Origin: CAILKP01 sp038231815
GTDB lineage: Bacteria > Planctomycetota > Phycisphaerae > Phycisphaerales > UBA1924
Length of the DNA: 43,152 bases
Reading direction: 5' to 3'
Assembly (NCBI GenBank): GCA_038231815.1
Contig: JBBRKQ010000029.1
Location: 1-43,152 of the forward strand
Positions within the stretch are counted from its first letter, which is position 1. Each line of letters opens with the position of its first letter. This document shows, piece by piece, positions 39,305-43,152 of the stretch. The notes below the pieces were generated by a model. The model did not search any database and was not told where the DNA came from. It saw only the letters and a list, made by a program, of their open reading frames with translations. A program made the translations under genes and the position numbers.

Positions 39305-39682
39305 TTAGTTCATCTCGACGACTGCGCCAACGGCCTCGAGCTTCTTCTTGAGAGCCTCGGCGTCGGCCTTGGGGAGGCCTTCCTTGACCTTCTTGGGGGC
39401 GCCATCGACCAGGTCCTTGGCTTCCTTCAGACCCAGGCCGGTCACTTCACGGACGACCTTGATGACGTCAATCTTCTTCTCGCCGGCTGACTTCAAGGTG
39501 ATGTCAAACGAGCTCTTCTCCTCGACAGGAGCAGCGGCGGCGGCGGGGGCCGCGGCCATCATCATGCCACCGCCAGCGGCGGCTTCGATGCCGTAGGTGT
39601 CTTTCATGTACTTGCCGAGCTCAACGGCGTCTTTGAGGGAAAGGGCTGCGAGCTTGTCACCGAGTTCATTGATTGCGGACAT
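39305..39682 (-). CDS. rplL: Ribosomal protein L7/L12
   Basis: Stalk protein that recruits translation GTPases to the ribosome. From MSAINELGDKLAALSLK it has 125 residues, the normal size; AAAGG lies 9 nt upstream. The order is an N-terminal dimerisation helix, an Ala/Met-rich hinge (GGGMMMAAAPAAAAAP) and the C-terminal factor-binding domain with KIDVIKVVREVTGLGLKEAK and VDGAPK. The upstream frame to 39718 is not family-like. It is separated from rplJ by 181 nt, longer than usual, and followed by an attenuator. Confidence 0.98.
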   Translation of the reverse strand: MSAINELGDKLAALSLKDAVELGKYMKDTYGIEAAAGGGMMMAAAPAAAAAPVEEKSSFDITLKSAGEKKIDVIKVVREVTGLGLKEAKDLVDGAPKKVKEGLPKADAEALKKKLEAVGAVVEMN

Positions 39683-39863
39683 AGTAAAAAACCTTTGTAA
39701 AACACGCCTTTGCCTCACGGCTCGGGCTATTCATCACTTCATAGGGGCCGGACCATCCGACTCTTTAACCCGCCGTCACCGCCGGGAATGGCGGATCGTG
39801 GCATGGGCCAGTGAAGTGCTCTGAAGCAGGGGAAAATGAAACGAACCTAAAAACTGAGAGCGA

Positions 39864-40409
39864 TCAGGCAACCTTGGAGATAGCCTCGCCCTTTTCGAGC
39901 TTGGCCTCGATGGCGCTGATAAGGCCGGCGATGTTCGAGCCGGGGCCCTTGATCTGCGCGACCAGCTTCTTGCCGGGAGACACAATAAGTGTGACGGCCT
40001 GAGAGATGGCTTCCTTCTTGGTGGGGTACTTGCTCAGCTCCTTGACGCCCGCATCACCCTTGAACAGGTTGCCATCGAGGATGGCACCCTTTAGCTCAAG
40101 GCCGGGGAACTCAGGAAGAAGCTTAACGATTGCCCGGGCGGCTTCAACCACCGAGCCGCCACCGTACACCAGGGCCGAGGGGCCCGAGAGAACTTCGGCT
40201 AATCCTTCAAGGCTTCCGCCCTTGAGATTGCGACGAACCAGAGAGTTGCGAACGACCGTCACCTTGACCTTGTCCTTGGCAAGCTTGCCGCGGAGTTTGG
40301 TGGTGGCGATGCCCTTCAGGCCACGGATACTGATCACCATTGCATCGGAGAAGGACTCCATGCGAGTGGTGTAGTCCCGGGCGATCATGCTTTTGACTGC
40401 TTTGGACAT
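39864..40409 (-). CDS. rplJ: Ribosomal protein L10
   Basis: Anchors L7/L12 dimers to the large subunit. 181 residues, start MSKAVKSMIARDYTT with AAGG 8 nt upstream. The RNA-binding N-terminal domain is clear (MVISIRGLKGIATTKLRGKL, TVVRNSLVRRNL), and the C-terminal helix (LISAIEAKLEKGE) is where L7/L12 binds. The structured leader just upstream is where L10(L12)4 would bind for autoregulation. Confidence 0.97.
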   Translation of the reverse strand: MSKAVKSMIARDYTTRMESFSDAMVISIRGLKGIATTKLRGKLAKDKVKVTVVRNSLVRRNLKGGSLEGLAEVLSGPSALVYGGGSVVEAARAIVKLLPEFPGLELKGAILDGNLFKGDAGVKELSKYPTKKEAISQAVTLIVSPGKKLVAQIKGPGSNIAGLISAIEAKLEKGEAISKVA

Positions 40410-40434
40410 GTGCTTACCTTCGTGAAAACTTGGG

Positions 40435-40490
40435 AAAAACCGGGCCGGAACATCCGAGCGGCTTTGACGCCGTCCGGGAGCACTCGGCCC
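40435..40490 (-). promoter_or_regulatory. Structured leader of rplJ (L10-leader-like, possible attenuator)
   Basis: In the 98-nt rplA-rplJ spacer the minus strand folds as GGGCCG...CGGCCC, with inner CGGC-GTCAAA-GCCG and a large asymmetric bulge containing GGATGTTC; TTTTT follows at 40435-40439. L10-leader RNAs at this position are known regulators that bind the L10-L12 complex. The consensus was not compared by computation, so this is a position-and-shape call. Confidence 0.5.
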
Positions 40491-40507
40491 TTACAGACAA
40501 CCCGTTT

Positions 40508-41212
40508 TTAGCTCTTAACCTCTTCAGCCGCGGCGTACTTCATCTGCACGCTGGGAGTCATGGCGCCCGAGATGACAACCCGGCGAATAAACGCTCCCTT
40601 GGTTGCCGGCGGACGGAGCTTCTCGATGTGCGCGACGAACGCCTCAAGATTGGTAACCAAATCAGCATCCTTGAAGCTGAGCTTGCCCAGAACGGCGTGG
40701 ATGTTGCCACCCTTATCGTTGCGGTACTCAACCTTACCGGCCTTGAACTCCTTGACCGCTTCCACGATCTTGGGGGTCACGGCGCCGGTCTTGGGTGAAG
40801 GCATCAGGCCCTTGGGGCCCAGCACCTTACCAAGCTTGGAGACCACACGCATCATGTCGGGCGTGGCGACGGCGACGTCGAAGTCCATCCAACCACCTTC
40901 GATCTTGGCGACAAGATCGTCGGCACCGGCCTCGATGGCTCCGGCGTCCTTACAGGCCTTGACTAAATCCTCGCGGCAGAACGCCACGACCTTCTTGCTG
41001 ACGCCGATACCGGCAGGCAGCGAGACGGAGCCACGGATTCCCTGCTCGGTCTGAGCGGGGTCCATGTTCAGGAACAGGGCGACGTTGACCGTCTGGTCGA
41101 ACTTCGGAGCCTTAAACTTGCGGATTGCCGCGATCGCGGCCGGGGCTTCGAGAGCCTCAACCGGGCGGTTTTTGATGTTATCACGTGTACGCTTGCCGAT
41201 GAACGTTGCCAT
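40508..41212 (-). CDS. rplA: Ribosomal protein L1
   Basis: Forms the L1 stalk near the E site and often represses its own operon. From MATFIGKRTRDNIKNRP it has 234 residues, the usual size. Family motifs are seen: KFDQTVNVALFLNMDP, GPKGLMPSPKTGAV and GKLSFKDADLVTNLEAF. GGAGGG lies 9 nt before the ATG, inside the end of rplK; the genes are 5 nt apart. The longer frame to 41251 overlaps rplK and is rejected. Confidence 0.97.
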   Translation of the reverse strand: MATFIGKRTRDNIKNRPVEALEAPAAIAAIRKFKAPKFDQTVNVALFLNMDPAQTEQGIRGSVSLPAGIGVSKKVVAFCREDLVKACKDAGAIEAGADDLVAKIEGGWMDFDVAVATPDMMRVVSKLGKVLGPKGLMPSPKTGAVTPKIVEAVKEFKAGKVEYRNDKGGNIHAVLGKLSFKDADLVTNLEAFVAHIEKLRPPATKGAFIRRVVISGAMTPSVQMKYAAAEEVKS

Positions 41213-41217
41213 AGGTA

Positions 41218-41646
41218 TTAGCCCTCCACCACAACGCCCATGGAGCGGCATTGACCAGCGATGATCCGTACAGCAGCGTCCATGGAGCTGGTGTTGAGAT
41301 CAGCCATCTTTTCCTTGGCGATGGCTTCCAAATCCGCGCGATTGACCTTGCCGACCTTTGTTTTGTTCGGAACGCCCGACCCCTTGGCGGCCTTGGCCTT
41401 CTCCTTAATCAGCACTGATGCTGGAGAAGACTTAACCTCAAAGGTGAACGTCTTGTCGGTGAACACGGTTACAACGCAACCGACGATCTTGCCCTTGAGG
41501 GCGGCCGTCTTGGCGTTGAACTGGGTGATGAACTGACCTGGGTTGACACCGTTGGCACCGAGAACGGGACCAAGCGGTGGGGCCGGCGTAGCCGACCCAC
41601 CTGGGGCCATGATCTTGAAGGACGCTTTGATTTCTTTCTTGGCCAT
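41218..41646 (-). CDS. rplK: Ribosomal protein L11
   Basis: Binds the GTPase-associated centre of 23S rRNA. 142 residues from MAKKEIKASFKIMAPGG, with a very strong GGAGGTGGAG just upstream. Motifs include the Pro-rich APPLGPVLGANGVNPGQF and the C-terminal RNA-binding RIIAGQCRSMGV. It is the first gene of the rplKAJL-rpoBC transcript. secE and nusG, usually just upstream, are absent from the window. Confidence 0.98.
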   Translation of the reverse strand: MAKKEIKASFKIMAPGGSATPAPPLGPVLGANGVNPGQFITQFNAKTAALKGKIVGCVVTVFTDKTFTFEVKSSPASVLIKEKAKAAKGSGVPNKTKVGKVNRADLEAIAKEKMADLNTSSMDAAVRIIAGQCRSMGVVVEG

Positions 41647-41675
41647 GATGTACTCCACCTCCCACCGTGCGGGCA

Positions 41676-41688
41676 CCGGAACATCCGG
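41676..41688 (-). promoter_or_regulatory. Short hairpin in the rplK leader
   Basis: CCGGA-ACA-TCCGG forms a 5-bp hairpin 30 nt upstream of the rplK start. Its core CCGGAACATCCG is repeated exactly in the rplJ leader (40445-40456). It may be part of a ribosomal-protein binding site. Confidence 0.4.
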
Positions 41689-41779
41689 GCTCCTTTCTCA
41701 TACCGGCCTGGCATGAGCGATCACAGTGGTCGTGACGGTGTTGAGCTAATACCCGCTCAACGGGAAAAGTTGGGTCGAG

Positions 41780-41808
41780 AGTATACCGCCCCCACTGCCC
41801 TACGTCAA
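41780..41808 (-). promoter_or_regulatory. Sigma-70-type promoter of the rplKAJL-rpoBC operon
   Basis: -35 TTGACG (41803-41808), exactly 17 nt of spacer, -10 TATACT (41780-41785). The start of transcription should be near 41773, giving a leader of about 127 nt before rplK. The leader contains a hairpin TTGAGC-N8-GCTCAA and the CCGGAACATCCG element. The rest of the 41647-41994 gap holds only this promoter, the leader and the two hairpins after the lipoprotein gene. Confidence 0.9.
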
Positions 41809-41904
41809 ATCTTTCAGCCGACTGCAAAATACCATTCCCGACACAACAGCGGCTCCGGGCCCACAAACAGTCGCGCCCGGAGAAATGGATATACCACCGA
41901 GACA

Positions 41905-41940
41905 GATAAAACAAGACCCCGCCATTTCGGCGAGGTCTTG
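41905..41940 (-). terminator. Rho-independent terminator of the lipoprotein gene
   Basis: A 12-bp stem with one G-U pair (arms 41912-41923 and 41929-41940), loop GAAAT on the minus strand, followed by TTTTATC. It lies 54 nt after the lipoprotein stop and ends that transcript before the rplK promoter. Confidence 0.9.
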
Positions 41941-41966
41941 CAAAGGTCGTTCAAAAAACTACTGTC

Positions 41967-41989
41967 TGAGGCCGAACACGTCGGCCTCA
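41967..41989 (-). terminator. First hairpin after the lipoprotein gene
   Basis: A perfect 9-bp stem TGAGGCCGA/TCGGCCTCA with a 5-nt loop, 5 nt after the stop codon. On the minus strand six T follow about 8 nt later, so it is either a weak first terminator or a 3'-end stabiliser in tandem with the stronger one downstream. Confidence 0.6.
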
Positions 41990-41994
41990 CACGA

Positions 41995-42258
41995 TTAGTT
42001 GGACTTGGTCGCGGCCGACTTGTCCGTGCATGAGGACTTCTCGCTGCAGGAAGCAGCCTTGTCCGAGCAGGTGCCAGTGTTGGACTTCGCCATCGCGGCC
42101 TTCTCAGCGCTGCAACAAGCCGAGGCCTTACCCTCGGAGCAGCTTGCGCCGGCAACCTTGACTTCGGTAGCCTCAGCTGATGCACGATCAGCTGAGTTGC
42201 AACCGGCGAACGTGGCGGCCATGGCGGACAGAGCGATCAGACCAATGAGCTTCTTCAT
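41995..42258 (-). CDS. Small Cys-rich lipoprotein
   Basis: 87 residues from MKKLIGLIALSAMAATFAGC, with AAGGAA 5 nt upstream. The lipobox FAGC places the lipidated Cys at residue 20. After it the chain is hydrophilic with six further cysteines (40, 48, 49, 64, 71, 77) in a loose repeat of C-S/T-E/D-K (TCSDKAA, SCSEKSS, CTDKSAA). No fold is recognised. Such spacing could bind metal or form disulfides, but this is inference. It sits as its own unit, with two hairpins behind it, between rplQ and rplK. The longer frame to 42396 has no signal and is rejected. Confidence 0.88.
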   Translation of the reverse strand: MKKLIGLIALSAMAATFAGCNSADRASAEATEVKVAGASCSEGKASACCSAEKAAMAKSNTGTCSDKAASCSEKSSCTDKSAATKSN

Positions 42259-42354
42259 AGAAATTCCTTCGTGTAAGCGGTGAAATACCAGTGGCTGCCT
42301 CGGCGAACGCCGCGGCAGATGCCACCAAAGATACGTGTGGTACGCCCCGATTTC

Positions 42355-42381
42355 CTTGCAGGTTCTAAACAGACCTGCAAG
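42355..42381. other. Hairpin between rplQ and the lipoprotein gene
   Basis: A perfect 9-bp stem CTTGCAGGT/ACCTGCAAG with a 9-nt loop. There is no T-run on the minus strand, so it is not a classic terminator of rplQ. It lies 97 nt upstream of the lipoprotein start and could be in its leader. Confidence 0.5.
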
Positions 42382-42434
42382 ATTTCTGGGAAACACGCGT
42401 AATAACTGTCAAACTAATAATTCAAACAATCGAC

Positions 42435-43070
42435 TTACTTCTTATCAGCCGAGCCATCAGCCTTGGCGGCTTTGTTTAGCTTGGCAGCGAAAGCCGTACG
42501 TCGGTCTGCAATCCGGCGACGAGTCGAGACATTGCCACCGATCTCGGGGCCCTCTTCAGCGCCGACGAACTGCAACACGACTTGCTCGCCACCATCACCA
42601 ATGCGGTGGCGGCCAAGCTTGATGATGCGGGTGTAGCCGCCCGCACGGTCGCGGAAGCGGGGAACCACGTTGTCAAAGATGTGCTTGACGAGCTTGGGGG
42701 CCTTGCGCAGGTCACCGTACCGGTCACGCTCAACTTCGCCGCTCTTGGGGATGTCAAAGTACTTCTTGGCCCGATCAGCGATTTCATTGACGTGCGCAAC
42801 TTCAGATTCGTCGGCATTCTTGGGCAAATAGAGCCACTCGAAGCCGTGGCGATCCCAGCCCAGCTTGGCGATAACCTGGCGGCGGCAGTGCAGGCCGCCC
42901 TTCTTTGCCGAGGTGATCAGCTTCTCAACAAAGGGCTGAACAGCCTTAGCGCGAGGCAAGGTTGTGACGATTTGGCCGTGCTCCAGAAGAGAGGCGGCGA
43001 GGTTACGAAGGGTTGCGGTCCGGTGGGCGGTAGTACGACCCAATTTGGACCCGGCTTTGCCGTGACGCAT
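42435..43070 (-). CDS. rplQ: Ribosomal protein L17 with internal insertion
   Basis: Large-subunit protein near the exit tunnel. The start MRHGKAGSKLGRTTAHR has GGAG 8 nt upstream. Residues 1-70 and about 124-171 are ordinary L17 (ATLRNLAASLLEHGQIVTTL; HIFDNVVPRFRDRAGGYTRI). Between them lies an insertion of about 50-55 residues (71-123, aromatic and charged), and a basic tail of about 40 residues follows (172-211). Total 211 residues against roughly 115-130 in most bacteria. It is normally the last gene after rpoA, which would lie beyond the right edge. Confidence 0.96.
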   Translation of the reverse strand: MRHGKAGSKLGRTTAHRTATLRNLAASLLEHGQIVTTLPRAKAVQPFVEKLITSAKKGGLHCRRQVIAKLGWDRHGFEWLYLPKNADESEVAHVNEIADRAKKYFDIPKSGEVERDRYGDLRKAPKLVKHIFDNVVPRFRDRAGGYTRIIKLGRHRIGDGGEQVVLQFVGAEEGPEIGGNVSTRRRIADRRTAFAAKLNKAAKADGSADKK

Positions 43071-43136
43071 GAGGTGATCTCCGATAAGGCTCGGGAAGCC
43101 AAGTGATAAATTATCCCAAGTGCACTCCGGGCACGC

Positions 43137-43152
43137 CCCGGAACGCTCCGGG
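43137..43152. other. Hairpin at the right edge, upstream of rplQ
   Basis: CCCGGA-ACGC-TCCGGG forms a 6-bp hairpin ending exactly at the window edge, 67 nt upstream of rplQ. It resembles the CCGGA/TCCGG hairpins before rplK and rplJ. Confidence 0.4.

Overview
This is a GC-rich chromosomal window that most likely comes from a planctomycete, probably of the Phycisphaerae type. That is an inference from four things seen here: two ECF sigma factors of the planctomycetal TIGR02999-like kind, each joined to a membrane Ser/Thr kinase with a repeat-rich C-terminus; a secreted protein ending in a PTPGT/poly-Arg PEP-CTERM-like tail; a J-like planctomycete-style N-terminus on a large membrane protein; and GC-rich DNA with coupled stop/start codons. 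No rRNA, tRNA, CRISPR array, transposase or phage gene was seen.

Left part (1-2.7 kb, minus strand): pyrH, frr and a membrane-anchored TPR gene follow each other, and a possible partial gene runs off the left edge. From 3.3 to 15.0 kb the plus strand carries eight tightly packed genes: a von Willebrand A protein with a TonB-like membrane anchor, a small exported protein, an ExbB/TolQ proton channel, two ExbD/TolR proteins, two very large helical-repeat proteins and a membrane zinc-ribbon protein. Most junctions are 4-nt stop/start overlaps, so the products probably form one envelope machine driven by proton motive force. This is the best candidate in the window for an undescribed system. It is followed by aspS (with features of a non-discriminating enzyme), a clear terminator and fabH.

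Middle part (18.5-30.3 kb): two paralogous ECF sigma/Ser-Thr kinase modules lie on the minus strand. Between them are a PEP-CTERM-like secreted protein, a cytochrome b561-like membrane protein, a 1.1-kb stretch without recognisable genes, a 3D-domain cell-wall protein and a two-domain 6-pyruvoyl-tetrahydropterin synthase-like protein whose first half has lost its zinc ligands.

Right part (30.5-43.1 kb, minus strand): rplQ, a small Cys-rich lipoprotein and rplK-rplA-rplJ-rplL-rpoB-rpoC. The rplK promoter (TTGACG-17-TATACT), a rplJ leader structure, a rplL-rpoB terminator/attenuator and the rpoC terminator can all be read. secE and nusG are not in their usual place upstream of rplK. RpoC lacks most cysteines of its second zinc site, and L17 carries a long internal insertion.
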